Made by a program: the position numbers and the translations under genes. Positions 1 to 8,755 of a stretch of DNA of 64,000 bases are shown here, piece after piece (positions within the stretch are counted from its first letter, which is position 1; the number at the start of each line of letters is the position of its first letter). The DNA is taken from the NCBI GenBank assembly GCA_036382515.1, contig DASVHQ010000102.1:19536-83535 (forward strand), given 5' to 3'. Under the pieces are notes generated by a model, which saw only the letters and a list, made by a program, of their open reading frames with translations, made no database searches and was not told the origin of the DNA. The DNA comes from JADGRF01 sp036382515 (lineage in GTDB: Bacteria; Myxococcota_A; Polyangia; Polyangiales; JAFGIB01).

Positions 1-22
1 CCTGGAAACAGCATTTTCGCGC

Positions 23-51
23 TTGACGACTCGCCGGACTGTGATTAGAAA
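23..51 (+). promoter_or_regulatory. Sigma-70-type promoter for the Fur/PerR operon
   Basis: A TTGACG -35 box (23-28) and a TAGAAA -10 box (46-51) are separated by 17 bp. Transcription would begin near 58. That gives a leader of about 40 nt to an ATG at 100 but only about 9 nt to the upstream ATG at 67, which favours the ATG at 100. The -10 box lies inside the palindromic operator, as expected for repression by the adjacent regulator. Confidence 0.55.
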
Positions 52-78
52 GCATTCTAAATAAGAATGCATCTAATC
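43..78. promoter_or_regulatory. Fur/PerR-type palindromic operator
   Basis: There is a perfect 7-5-7 inverted repeat, GCATTCT (52-58) and AGAATGC (64-70). It is flanked by a second pair of arms, GATTAGA (43-49) and CTAATC (73-78), so the whole 36-bp AT-rich stretch is almost symmetric. TTAGAA/TTCTAA (45-60) forms an overlapping palindrome. The 19-bp core has the size and AT-richness of Fur/PerR boxes. It covers the -10 and likely start site of a Fur-family gene, so autoregulation is the simplest reading. Confidence 0.65.
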
Positions 79-99
79 TTTGCGAGCGATCAGGCAGCG

Positions 100-513
100 A
101 TGGAGGCCCTGCGCGGAGCGGGCCTCAAGGCCACCTCGCAGCGCCTTGCCATTCTGCGCTCACTGTCGGGTGACGAGACTCACCCCACGGCGCAGGAGCT
201 CTACGAGCGGCTGCACGCTCACTTCCCCACGCTCTCCGTCGCCACCGTGTACAACACGCTCTCGGCGCTCACGCGCATGCAGCGCTGTCGGCCGATCGAG
301 CTCGGTGGGCCGATCCGCTTCGATCCCAACGTGGCGCCGCACGACCATGCCGTCTGCGAGCTTTGTGGGAAGATCCGCGATGTCGCGGCCGCTCCGGAAG
401 CAGAGCGCCGCCGCAGGCGCTCGCTTGCCGGCTTCCGCGTGCAGCGCGTGGAACGCATCTACCGTGGACGTTGCGCAGACTGCGCTAGGTCCGCGCAAGC
501 AGCACGGCAGTAG
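100..513 (+). CDS. Fur-family (PerR-like) metalloregulator
   Basis: A winged-helix Fur-family repressor of about 137 residues. The start shows the typical GLKATSQRLAIL beginning of the family and is followed by the DNA-recognition segment around LSVATVYNTL. The dimerisation/metal domain has HDHAVCELCG and a second Cys pair (CADC), giving the four cysteines of a structural zinc site. I chose the ATG at 100 because the in-frame ATG at 67 lies inside the operator and too close to the predicted transcription start. The next gene is rubrerythrin, which suggests peroxide sensing (PerR) rather than iron uptake control. The sequence alone cannot separate PerR, Fur and other metal specificities. Confidence 0.85.
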   Translation: MEALRGAGLKATSQRLAILRSLSGDETHPTAQELYERLHAHFPTLSVATVYNTLSALTRMQRCRPIELGGPIRFDPNVAPHDHAVCELCGKIRDVAAAPEAERRRRRSLAGFRVQRVERIYRGRCADCARSAQAARQ

Positions 514-544
514 ACCAACGCGATACGAAAACAGGAGAACCCAA

Positions 545-964
545 ATGGCCAAACAGCTCAAAGGCACCAAGACCGAAGAGAACCTGAAGGCCGCCTTCGC
601 AGGCGAGTCTCAGGCGAATCGTCGTTACCTCTACTTCTCCAAGGTCGCAGACGTCGAGGGCTACCCCGACGTGGCGGGCCTGTTCCGTGACACGGCGGAT
701 GGCGAGACCGGCCACGCGCACGGCCACCTCGACTACCTGAAGCAGTCGGGCGACCCGGCGACCGGCAAGCCGATCGGCTCGACCGACAAGAACCTCGCCG
801 CGGCCGTCGCGGGCGAGACCTACGAGTACACCGAAATGTACCCGGCCATGGCGAAGGCTGCTCGCGAAGAGGGCTTCACTGACATCGCCGAGTGGTTCGA
901 GACCCTGGCGAAGGCCGAGAAGTCGCACGCCGGCCGCTTCCAGAAGGCGCTCGACACGCTCTGA
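545..964 (+). CDS. Rubrerythrin-like diiron protein (no rubredoxin domain)
   Basis: A 139-residue four-helix-bundle diiron protein of the rubrerythrin family, which reduces hydrogen peroxide in the cytoplasm. The iron-ligand pattern is visible: AGESQANRRY in the first helix, ExxH in DGETGHAHGH, the AGETYEYTEMYP motif, and ExxH near the C-terminus (AEKSHAG). The protein stops right after the fourth helix, so the C-terminal rubredoxin domain (two CxxCG pairs) of classical rubrerythrin is missing and an external electron donor is needed. A good AGGAG lies 7 nt before the ATG. It sits 31 bp after the Fur-type regulator and before an Fe-S protein, which is a candidate electron partner. Confidence 0.9.
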   Translation: MAKQLKGTKTEENLKAAFAGESQANRRYLYFSKVADVEGYPDVAGLFRDTADGETGHAHGHLDYLKQSGDPATGKPIGSTDKNLAAAVAGETYEYTEMYPAMAKAAREEGFTDIAEWFETLAKAEKSHAGRFQKALDTL

Positions 965-1061
965 AGAGTGCGCGTGTGCGCCGCGATCCAGCGCAACGCT
1001 GGCTGGCTCGCGGCGCATACACTCCGTCTGCCTCGTGCTAGTGCGCTGAGCCGGATTTCCC

Positions 1062-2423
1062 ATGAAACCAGCTGTCACGCCCACCTTCGATCCACACGAC
1101 GAACGCTTCTGGGATCCACAGGACCTGGCGCAGGAGCTGCAGCGGGTGTTCAGCATCTGCCATGGCTGCCGCATGTGCGTCGGCTACTGCCCGTCGTTTC
1201 CGGATCTGTTCGCGCGCGTGGACGGCTACGTGAAGCTGGGTCGTGGCGAGATCGAGGCGTTCGGGGCCGAAGACTACAAATCGGTCAACGACCTCTGCTA
1301 TCAGTGCAAGCTCTGCTACATCAAGTGTCCGTACACGCCGGATGACAAGCATCCGTTCATGCTCGATTTCCCGCGGCTGATGCTACGACAGCGCGCGCAG
1401 CGCGCGCGCCGCGATGGCATCACGCTGCAAGACCGCGCGCTCGGCGAGCCGCAGCTGCTCGGCAAGCTTGCTTCGGGCCCGATCGCGCCGCTCACGAACT
1501 TCGTCAGCGCCAACCGCCTGGCACGCAAGGCGCAGGAGTTCGCGACCGGCATCAGCGCGCACTTCCACTTGCCGCCGTTCGCACGCGTCACGCTGCGCAA
1601 CTGGTTCGAGACGCACACGCCCGGGCCACGCGTCGGCGAGCACGGCGAGGTGGTGCTCTTCTCGACCTGCACGAGCGACTACAACATGCCCACCACGGGC
1701 ATCGCGGCGGTTCAGGTGCTCGAGCACAACGGCTTACGCGTGCACTTCCCGCGCGAGCAGACCTGCTGCGGCATGCCCAACCTCGATGGCGGCGACATGA
1801 GCTCCGCGATCGAGAAGGCCAAGACCAACGTGGCCGTGCTCTACCCGTTCGTGCAGAAGGGCATGCGCATCGTGGTGCCCGGGCCGACTTGCTCGTACGT
1901 GCTGAAGAAAGAGTATCCCGAGCTGCTCGGCAGCGCTGAGGCCAAGGCCGTCGCCGAAAACACGCTCGACCTGATGGAGTACCTGCGCAAGGCGTGGCAG
2001 GCGCAGACCTTGATTCGCGACTTCCCCAAGCCCCTGGGTCGCATCGCGTACCACGCGGCTTGCCACCTGCGCGCGCAGAAGATCGGCGCACCCGGACGCA
2101 TCCTGCTGTCGAAGGTGCCGGACACCGAGATCGACGTCATCGAGGAGTGCTCCGCCGTGGATGGCACCTGGGGCATGAAGGCGCAGTACTACGAGCTCGG
2201 CCGTCGCTACGCGCAGAAGCTCGTTGATGGGCTGCGGGACGTGCCGTACGACGCCGTCGCCAGCGACTGCGCCCTCTCTGGTCAGCGCATCGCCAAGGAG
2301 CTGGGCACGCAGTGCTACCACCCGATCGAGCTGCTGAACCGTGCCTACGGATTGCCCGAGGTGTCGGCCGCATCGCAGCCACCGGCGCCGCACCTGAGCC
2401 CCACACCCGGGAGTCAGTCGTGA
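1062..2423 (+). CDS. Fe-S oxidoreductase, GlpC/HdrD-like (two 4Fe-4S, two CCG domains)
   Basis: A 453-residue electron-transfer protein. Two ferredoxin-type clusters are predicted from C33-C36-C39-C43 (CHGCRMCVGYCP) and C79-C82-C85-C89 (CYQCKLCYIKCP). Two cysteine-rich CCG domains follow, seen as QTCCGMPN near residue 230 and as AYHAACHLRAQK with ECSAVDGTWG near 330-370. This is the layout of the GlpC / heterodisulfide-reductase D family. No membrane segment is visible, so it is probably cytoplasmic. It lies between rubrerythrin and a DUF3501 gene, whose GTG start overlaps its stop codon. No glycerol-3-phosphate dehydrogenase subunit is adjacent, so glpC itself is unlikely. Donation of electrons to the rubredoxin-less rubrerythrin is an inference. 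Confidence 0.85.
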   Translation: MKPAVTPTFDPHDERFWDPQDLAQELQRVFSICHGCRMCVGYCPSFPDLFARVDGYVKLGRGEIEAFGAEDYKSVNDLCYQCKLCYIKCPYTPDDKHPFMLDFPRLMLRQRAQRARRDGITLQDRALGEPQLLGKLASGPIAPLTNFVSANRLARKAQEFATGISAHFHLPPFARVTLRNWFETHTPGPRVGEHGEVVLFSTCTSDYNMPTTGIAAVQVLEHNGLRVHFPREQTCCGMPNLDGGDMSSAIEKAKTNVAVLYPFVQKGMRIVVPGPTCSYVLKKEYPELLGSAEAKAVAENTLDLMEYLRKAWQAQTLIRDFPKPLGRIAYHAACHLRAQKIGAPGRILLSKVPDTEIDVIEECSAVDGTWGMKAQYYELGRRYAQKLVDGLRDVPYDAVASDCALSGQRIAKELGTQCYHPIELLNRAYGLPEVSAASQPPAPHLSPTPGSQS

Positions 2424-3001
2424 AACAAGTCGAACGCTCCGAGCTCTTGTCCCTGGGCGCCTACGAAGAGCTGCGCCCGCACTTCCGTGGCCGCATGATC
2501 GCGGTCAAGGAACGCCGCCGCCTGTCACTCGGCGCGCACATGTCAATCGTGTTCGAGAACCACGACACCGTGCTCTTGCAGGTGCAGGAGATGCTGCGCA
2601 CCGAGCGCCTGAGCGACGAACGCGCCATCGCGCACGAGCTCGAGACCTACAACGCATTGATACCGCCGGCTGGCGGCCTGTCGGCCACGCACTTCATCGA
2701 GTACGACGATCCCACCCTGCGCACGAAGATGCTCGTGCGCTTCGCGAGCCTGCGGCAGGCCATCCAGATCCGCGTGGGCGACCGGGTGGCCATCGCCAAA
2801 TTCGCGACTCACTTCGGTGAGGAGATGGATCGATTGGCTGCGGTGAACTACCTGATGTTCGACCTTGGGGCAGACCAGGCGGCACGCTTGCTCGATCCGA
2901 GCGTACCGGCGCGCATCGAGGTCACGCACCCCGACTACCGCGTCGAGGTCGACATGCCGGTGGCGCTGCGCCAGGAGTTGGCAGCGGATCTCGGCGCTTA
3001 G
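2420..3001 (+). CDS. DUF3501 family protein
   Basis: A 193-residue protein that I recognise as the DUF3501 family by its opening (ERSELLSLGAYEELRPHFR), the AVKERRRLSLGAHMSIVFEN segment and overall length. Its biochemical function is unknown. It begins with GTG inside the stop codon of the Fe-S protein (GTGA overlap), with a GGGAG upstream, so the two are translationally coupled. It ends 15 bp before the convergent smc stop. Members of this family are often found beside rubrerythrin and such Fe-S proteins, as here, so a role in the same redox process is likely. There is no signal peptide, cysteine motif or membrane segment. Confidence 0.8.
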   Translation: MKQVERSELLSLGAYEELRPHFRGRMIAVKERRRLSLGAHMSIVFENHDTVLLQVQEMLRTERLSDERAIAHELETYNALIPPAGGLSATHFIEYDDPTLRTKMLVRFASLRQAIQIRVGDRVAIAKFATHFGEEMDRLAAVNYLMFDLGADQAARLLDPSVPARIEVTHPDYRVEVDMPVALRQELAADLGA

Positions 3002-3016
3002 TCTGCGACGCGAGCT

Positions 3017-6000
3017 TCAGGCGACCGCCACCGCGCGATCGTCATGCGGCGCACGACGGCTCTCTTCGCGATCGCGCAGCTCGACGCTGACGATCTTCGA
3101 CACGCCTGGCGTCTCCATGGTGACGCCGTAGAGCACGTCGGCCGCCTCCATCGTGATCTTCGAGTGCGAGATCAGGATGAACTGCGAGCGCGAGGTCATG
3201 GCGCGAATCATGTCGCAGTAGCGACCGATGTTCGCTTCGTCGAGCGGCGCATCGACCTCGTCCAGCAAGCAGAAGGGGCTCGGCTTGTACTGGAAGATCG
3301 CGAAGATCAGCGACACGGCCGTGAGGGCCTTTTCGCCGCCGCTCATCAGCTCGATGGAGGTGAGCTTCTTGCCGGGCGGCATGGCGATGATGTCGATGCC
3401 GGTCTCGAGCAAGTTCTCGGGGTCGGTGAGCTTGAGCTCCGCCTTGCCGCCGCCGAACATGCGCGGGAACATGGTCTGGAAGCGCGTGTTCACCTCGTCG
3501 AAGGTCTCGCGGAACATCTTGCGACTCTCGCGATTCATCTGGCGAATCGCCTGGTCGAGCTGACCGAGTGCCTTCTCGAGATCGTCCTTCTGCGCGACGA
3601 GGTAATCGTGGCGCTTGCTGCGCTCCTCGTACTCGTCGATGGCGGTGAGGTTGATCTCGCCCATGCGCTCGATCACGCTGCTGAGCTCCTCGATCCGGCC
3701 GCGCAGCTGCTCGTCGGGCATAGCGCGGTCGTGGTAGTCGCCCAGCTCCTTGCGCACGTCCACGCGATGCTTCTGGTACATGCCTTCGAGCAAGTGGTCG
3801 ATGGCCATGCCGACCTCGCGCTCGCGTACGGTGAGTGTGCTGGCCTCGTGTGTCTCGGCCTCGATCGCCATGCGCACCTGACGCAGCGCCTGATCTTGCT
3901 CGGCCATGTGCGAGCGCGCGGCCTCGTACTCGCCGCGCACAGCAGACACGTCGTTCTGCGCGGCCATCGCCTCCTCGACGCGGCCCGACAGCTCTTCGCG
4001 GTCGCGTGCGGAACGGCCACCGAACTCGCCCTGCTGGCGAGCCAGACCCGTCAGCTCGTCGGCCAGGCGCTCGCTGCGCGCCTCGAGCTCTCCCATCGAA
4101 CGGCCCAGGCGCTCGACCACCGCGCGGTCGCTCTCCAGGCGCTGCTTGGCCTGCGCCGCACGCACGCGCACCTCGGTCACGATCGCGCTCTGCTCTTCCA
4201 CGGCAGCACGACGCGAGCGGTACACCTCGTCGGCGGCGGCCACCTCGGCGGCCGCTTCGGCCTTGGCTGCGAACGCTGCGCTGCGCTCGGTGCGCCCCGC
4301 AGCTTCCTCGTCGGTCTCGCCGTCGAGCACCGTGCCGAGCTCCGCGGTCTCCTCGGCCAGTACCTCGATGCGCTGCATCGTGGTCTTCTCGGCTTCTTCG
4401 GCGCGACGCAGGTCTTTCTCCGCCGTGACCAGCGCGATCTCCTTGTCGTGCGAGTCGGAACGTGCAGCTTCGAGCGCTGCCTGACGCTGCGCGATGGCGT
4501 TACGCAGTGAGCCGTGGCGCGTCATGGCCGTGGACATCTCGGCGTCGAGCTTGCCGACCACGTCGCGCAGCTCGCGGATCTCGCGCTTGACCTCGATCAG
4601 GTGCGCGCCTGCGTCCTCGCCGTCGCCACCCGACAGGCTGCCGTCGGCGTAGAGCACTTGCCCATCACGCGTGACGAGCATGCCGAACGACTGGTTTTGC
4701 GCCTGCGACTGCTCGAAGAGCTCGCGGGCCACATCGAGCGTCTCGACGACCAACACGTCGCCCAGCATGTGCTCGGCGAGCGAACGGTCGTCGTCGCTGG
4801 CCTTGGTGAGCGACAAGAGGCGCCCGACGACCCCCGGGTGCGCGGGTGGTTCGAGCTGCGCCGGACGCTGCGGATCGACAGGCCGCGGCACGTTCGGGAT
4901 CAGCGTGGCGCGACCGCGCTTGCCTTCGCTCAGATAGCGCACGGCATCGACGCCCGCGGTGAGGTCTTCCACGACCACGTACTGCAAGCGCTCACCGAGC
5001 GCCGCAGCCAGGGCCTTGGTGATGTCGGGCGGGCACTCGAAGCGGTCCGCGACCAGACCCTGCACCTTGCTCCCGCCCTGGTTCTGCCCGTAGTGCGTCA
5101 TCAGCGCGCGCACGCCAGCGCCGACACCCTCGAAGCGCTGCGTGATCTCTTCGAGCGAGTGCAAGCGTGAACGCTTCTGCGCGAGCAGTGAGCGCAGACG
5201 CTCCACGGTCTCGTCGCTGCCCACGATGTCCTGGCGCAGGCGCGTGAGCTCTTCTTCGAGATCGCCCTTCGCCTTGCCCAGCTCGTCCTTGCCCGAACGC
5301 AGGCCGTCCAGACGCGCACGCAGCGCGTCGGCTTCCTGGCGTAGCTCGGCCACGCGCTCGGTCAGCTGCACACGCTCGTTCTCCATGCGTGCGATGCGCG
5401 AACGCGTGTCCTCGCGACGCTTGTCGAAGCCCGACAGCATGGCATCGGCGCGCGCAATGCGACGATCCGCGTCAGCGACCTTCTCGCGCACGGCGGAAAG
5501 CGCATGCTCGGCTTCCGCGGCGCCGGTGCGGCGCTTGTCCAGCTCGAGGCTCTCGCGCGCCAGGCTCTCGGCCTCGACGGCGTCGGAATCGGCGAGCGTG
5601 GCAAGGTTGTCGTGGAGCATCTGCTCCTCGACCGCCAACTCTTGGCGCTGCATGGCGAGCCGTTCGATCTCGCGCTGTGCGGAGGCCTCGCGGTCGCGCA
5701 CCTGCACCAGTTGCTCGGCGTGGTGAGCGATCTGCGTCTCGAGCAAGCGCACCGCGTTGTCGGCGCCATAAGCGCGCGTCTGCGCCTGCTCGACCACGTT
5801 TTGCAGCATCTGCAGGCCCACGCGCTCGGTCTCGAGCTCGGCCTCGCGGATGCGCAGCGCCAGGCGAGCACCCTCCGCCGTGGCCACGGCGCGATCCATC
5901 TGCGTCTTGAGCACGCCATGCGCGCCCCGCAGCTCCATGAAGCGGTGTGACGCGACCCACAGCTCGAGGTCGCGGATCTCGGCGCGATACTTCTTGTAGC

Positions 6001-6649
6001 GCTCGGCCTTCTGCGCCTGACGCTTGAGCGAGGCTAGGGTCTTCTGGATCTCGCTGACGATGTCGTTGACGCGCAGCAGGTTCTGCTGCGTCTGCTCCAT
6101 GCGCCGCTCGGCCGCCTGCTTCTTGGCCTTGAACTTGGTGATGCCCGCGGCCTCCTCGATCAGCGCGCGGCGATCTTGCGGCTTGGCCGTGACGATCAAG
6201 CCGATGCGGCCTTGCTCGATGATCGAGTACGCCTTGCGACCGACGCCCGTGCCCAGGAAGAGATTGGTGACGTCGAGCAGACGCACCTGCGTCTTGTTGA
6301 TCAGGTACTCGCTGTTACCCTGGCGATCGAGCCTGCGCGTGACGGCGATCTCGGGGTACGCGTTGTATTCGGGCGGCGCGAGTTGATCGCCGTTGTCGTA
6401 GGTGATGGTGACTTCGGCGAAGCCGTGCGGCCCGCGGGTGTCGGTACCGCCGAAGATCACGTCTTCCATGTTGCGGCCGCGCAGGTGCTTGGCGGACTGC
6501 TCGCCCATCACCCAGCGGATGGCGTCGACGACGTTGGACTTGCCGCAGCCGTTGGGGCCGACGATGCAGGTCACGTCGTGGTCGAAGTGCAGCGCGACGG
6601 GGTCGACGAACGACTTGAAACCGCACACCTCGAGCTTCTTGATCTTCAT
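3017..6649 (-). CDS. smc: Chromosome partition protein SMC
   Basis: A 1210-residue SMC ATPase that compacts and segregates the chromosome as a dimer with ScpA/ScpB. The N-terminal half-head has Walker A GPNGCGKS (31-38). Two long coiled coils flank a hinge around residues 510-640 (QGLVADRF through the GERLQYVVVED region). The C-terminal half-head has the ABC signature LMSGGEKALT (from 1101) and Walker B FCLLDEVDAPLD (about 1126-1137). Length and domain order are normal for bacterial SMC. An AGGAGG lies about 10 nt before the ATG. It is the last of a run of leftward genes but is separated from the lipoprotein gene by 112 bp, so it may have its own promoter. ScpA/ScpB are not in the window. Confidence 0.97.
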   Translation of the reverse strand: MKIKKLEVCGFKSFVDPVALHFDHDVTCIVGPNGCGKSNVVDAIRWVMGEQSAKHLRGRNMEDVIFGGTDTRGPHGFAEVTITYDNGDQLAPPEYNAYPEIAVTRRLDRQGNSEYLINKTQVRLLDVTNLFLGTGVGRKAYSIIEQGRIGLIVTAKPQDRRALIEEAAGITKFKAKKQAAERRMEQTQQNLLRVNDIVSEIQKTLASLKRQAQKAERYKKYRAEIRDLELWVASHRFMELRGAHGVLKTQMDRAVATAEGARLALRIREAELETERVGLQMLQNVVEQAQTRAYGADNAVRLLETQIAHHAEQLVQVRDREASAQREIERLAMQRQELAVEEQMLHDNLATLADSDAVEAESLARESLELDKRRTGAAEAEHALSAVREKVADADRRIARADAMLSGFDKRREDTRSRIARMENERVQLTERVAELRQEADALRARLDGLRSGKDELGKAKGDLEEELTRLRQDIVGSDETVERLRSLLAQKRSRLHSLEEITQRFEGVGAGVRALMTHYGQNQGGSKVQGLVADRFECPPDITKALAAALGERLQYVVVEDLTAGVDAVRYLSEGKRGRATLIPNVPRPVDPQRPAQLEPPAHPGVVGRLLSLTKASDDDRSLAEHMLGDVLVVETLDVARELFEQSQAQNQSFGMLVTRDGQVLYADGSLSGGDGEDAGAHLIEVKREIRELRDVVGKLDAEMSTAMTRHGSLRNAIAQRQAALEAARSDSHDKEIALVTAEKDLRRAEEAEKTTMQRIEVLAEETAELGTVLDGETDEEAAGRTERSAAFAAKAEAAAEVAAADEVYRSRRAAVEEQSAIVTEVRVRAAQAKQRLESDRAVVERLGRSMGELEARSERLADELTGLARQQGEFGGRSARDREELSGRVEEAMAAQNDVSAVRGEYEAARSHMAEQDQALRQVRMAIEAETHEASTLTVREREVGMAIDHLLEGMYQKHRVDVRKELGDYHDRAMPDEQLRGRIEELSSVIERMGEINLTAIDEYEERSKRHDYLVAQKDDLEKALGQLDQAIRQMNRESRKMFRETFDEVNTRFQTMFPRMFGGGKAELKLTDPENLLETGIDIIAMPPGKKLTSIELMSGGEKALTAVSLIFAIFQYKPSPFCLLDEVDAPLDEANIGRYCDMIRAMTSRSQFILISHSKITMEAADVLYGVTMETPGVSKIVSVELRDREESRRAPHDDRAVAVA

Positions 6650-6761
6650 GTACCGAACCCCTCCTGTGGGGCACCGCGGGCAAACGCGTAGACAGAGGTC
6701 AAATTAGAAGTGACCTGGGGTAACACCCCCCCCGCGCCGATCGCAACGCTCGGAGCCAAAT

Positions 6762-7388
6762 CTAGTATGAGCCGGCGCCGGCGACCACAACAGGTCGTGG
6801 CGATCGCACGCCGATCTCGAGATCGCAGGGGGCCAGATCCAGATCTGCGTGGTCTCTTCGAGGCGTTTCCAGCCGTTGCAGCGTCACAGCGTAGAAGCCC
6901 AGGTCGGTCAGCACGAAGGTGCCCTCGACCCAGGCGGCCACCCGCCCGCCGTCCGGCTCGGTGGCCACGACCAGGGCGCGGTCGAAAACGAAGCCGTCCG
7001 AGCGCAGGCCGAGCGGGGGTCCGGCGGGCAGAAGGCGCGCGCCCTGCAGGCACACCCCCTGGTACCGGGCATGCGCCAGCGCCGCCGCCGTGTCGGCCGG
7101 CACCCGCATGCCGAGCGCGGTGCTGGCACGCAGGGCCGCCGCCTGGTTTGCCGCGTCCGGGCCGAGCAAGGCGCGCAGGCCCAGGTCATCGAGCATAAGC
7201 GCGTGCGGCAGGCGGCGTGCGAGCGCGACGAACGCGCGACGCCCGAGGTCGTCGAGCACGCGTGCGCGCTCGGTCGGAACTTCGGACAGCGGCAGCGAAC
7301 GCGACGCCGTGCGCTGGGTGCTGGCGCACGCGCCCAGCCACGTGACGAGGGTGACGAGCACTGTCAGCACGAGCACCCGCAACGCCAT
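6762..7388 (-). CDS. Putative lipoprotein, unknown function
   Basis: A 208-residue protein with a lipoprotein signal peptide: hydrophobic segment 3-18, then the lipobox LGAC with the lipidated Cys at 21. The mature part contains no motif I recognise. It begins with a helical ERARVLDDLGRRAFVALARRL stretch and ends in a beta-rich region (GGRVAAWVEGTFVLTDLGFYAVTL). It lies 8 bp downstream of the AgmX/PglI-type gene and is surely co-transcribed with it, which suggests a shared envelope role. Codon use is like its neighbours. Confidence 0.7.
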   Translation of the reverse strand: MALRVLVLTVLVTLVTWLGACASTQRTASRSLPLSEVPTERARVLDDLGRRAFVALARRLPHALMLDDLGLRALLGPDAANQAAALRASTALGMRVPADTAAALAHARYQGVCLQGARLLPAGPPLGLRSDGFVFDRALVVATEPDGGRVAAWVEGTFVLTDLGFYAVTLQRLETPRRDHADLDLAPCDLEIGVRSPRPVVVAGAGSY

Positions 7389-7396
7389 GACTCACT

Positions 7397-8644
7397 CTAC
7401 TGAATCGCGAACGGGAACTGCACCCGGAACGTGCTCTGGCGGAAGCGCGGGAAGTGCGCCCGGCGCACCACGCCCTCCATACAGCGGCCGCTCGCCGTGC
7501 CCTGGAACGGCGCACCGGTCACATCCACGCTGGCCACGCGGCCATCGTTGCGAACCAGGATGCCCGCGGTCGCGAGCCCTGTCTGACCCATGGCGCAGCC
7601 GCGGATCGCGGGCAAGAGCACTGTCATGGCCTGGCTCACGTCGTCGCGGGAAGGAGCCGCAGGGAGCTCCCCCGAGGGGCCGAGCGCCGCGGCCTGCCGA
7701 TCCACGGTCGCGCCGCGCTGCGCGGGGGCCGCGAGCGCGTCGTCGAGCATGGAATCCACGCTGGAAGGAGCCGCGGCCGGGGCCTGTTTGGCCGCCACCT
7801 GTTCGGTCTCGATGGCGATCACGGGCGCTTCCGCTGGACGCACGTCGAGCGCAGGCGCCTGGGCTGCAACGGGCGCGCGCACAGGCGTCGCCGCTGACGG
7901 CGGCAGCGGCTGGTCCGCGGGACCTTGCGCTGCGGCCACTCGATAGGCGGGGTTCGCGGAGGCAAGCACGCGCTCGGCCAGCGTCATGGGACGTGACTGC
8001 GGCTGTGAACGTGGCTCAGCGAGCGCCGACGCCGCTTTCGCCGCGACCGCGGCTTGCGGGGCGACCGGGCTCGCAGCCTGCTTGCTCGGCGCATCGGGGT
8101 TGGCGGCGACAGGTTCGATCTTCGGCGCATCGGCCGCGGCGTTGGCAGCGGGCGGCTGCGCCACGCTCGGGTTCGCGAGCGCAGGTCCAGGGTTCGTCCC
8201 CGCCGTTGGCTGCGCGAAGCGACCGCCAAACCACCACGCGCCCGCCGGCACGCCCAGCACGAAGCCCAGCACGAGCGTGATCAGCGCCACGCCCATCGAG
8301 CCACGGCGCGGCACGCCGGCCTCCACCACGTCGGCGCCCACGTCGGCAACCACGTCGGCAACCACGTCGGCAACCAGGTCGTCGGCGAGCTGTGGCGCCC
8401 GCCAGGCTTGCAAGCCTTGCAAACTTGGCGCAGCCGATGCACGCGGTGCAGCGAAGGTGCGCGGCGGCTCCGACATGCCTGCCGCCGACAGCTTCGCGAG
8501 CGCCGCCAGGTCGATGGTGTCGTCGTCGGAGCCCGCGGCAGCCGCGATGGCGGCCGCTTGCGAGCCGTCGGCGACGAGCGCCTCCAGATCGTCGGTGTCG
8601 GTGTCGTTGCCGTGCTGTGGCACGTCGTCAGGACGCGAGGCCAA
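7397..8644 (-). CDS. AgmX/PglI C-terminal domain protein with central membrane segment
   Basis: A 415-residue protein. Residues 1-115 are acidic and low-complexity and include a VADV repeat (about 91-106). One membrane helix follows at about 117-138 (GVALITLVLGFVLGVP...). A long Ala/Pro-rich linker leads to a C-terminal domain (about 330-415) of the AgmX/PglI type, related to TonB-C, with paired cysteines (IRGCAMG, SGRCMEG) and a final beta strand. I chose a TTG start at 8644 because GGGAGG precedes it by 7-8 nt; the longer frame to 8749 lacks such a site. The topology suggests an inner-membrane protein whose linker spans the periplasm, as in TonB or myxobacterial motility/envelope proteins. 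The partner is unknown. Confidence 0.75.
   Translation of the reverse strand: MASRPDDVPQHGNDTDTDDLEALVADGSQAAAIAAAAGSDDDTIDLAALAKLSAAGMSEPPRTFAAPRASAAPSLQGLQAWRAPQLADDLVADVVADVVADVGADVVEAGVPRRGSMGVALITLVLGFVLGVPAGAWWFGGRFAQPTAGTNPGPALANPSVAQPPAANAAADAPKIEPVAANPDAPSKQAASPVAPQAAVAAKAASALAEPRSQPQSRPMTLAERVLASANPAYRVAAAQGPADQPLPPSAATPVRAPVAAQAPALDVRPAEAPVIAIETEQVAAKQAPAAAPSSVDSMLDDALAAPAQRGATVDRQAAALGPSGELPAAPSRDDVSQAMTVLLPAIRGCAMGQTGLATAGILVRNDGRVASVDVTGAPFQGTASGRCMEGVVRRAHFPRFRQSTFRVQFPFAIQ
8327..8374 (-). repeat. 12-bp tandem repeat coding for VADV units
   Basis: Four units of CACGTCGGCAAC (the first one diverged, CACGTCGGCGCC) run head to tail inside the AgmX-type gene and encode the repeated V-A-D-V tetrapeptide. 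The copy number could change without breaking the frame. Confidence 0.75.
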
Positions 8645-8755
8645 GGAAAACCCTCCCGGTGGTGGTGTACGACGAGGCGAAGCCAACGTCCAAGCTCGGT
8701 GTAGCAGCCTGGCGCGCAGAGATCCAACGCCCGCAGCGCAGCTGCGCAACGGGCG

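Noticed and set aside
67..99. Upstream ATG for the Fur-family gene
   Set aside because: It lies inside the palindromic operator and only about 9 nt from the predicted transcription start; family homology begins at the ATG at 100.
3044..4510. Long + strand open frame opposite smc
   Set aside because: Antisense shadow of the smc coiled-coil region; His/Leu/Ala-rich translation with no family features, caused by GC-rich codon bias.
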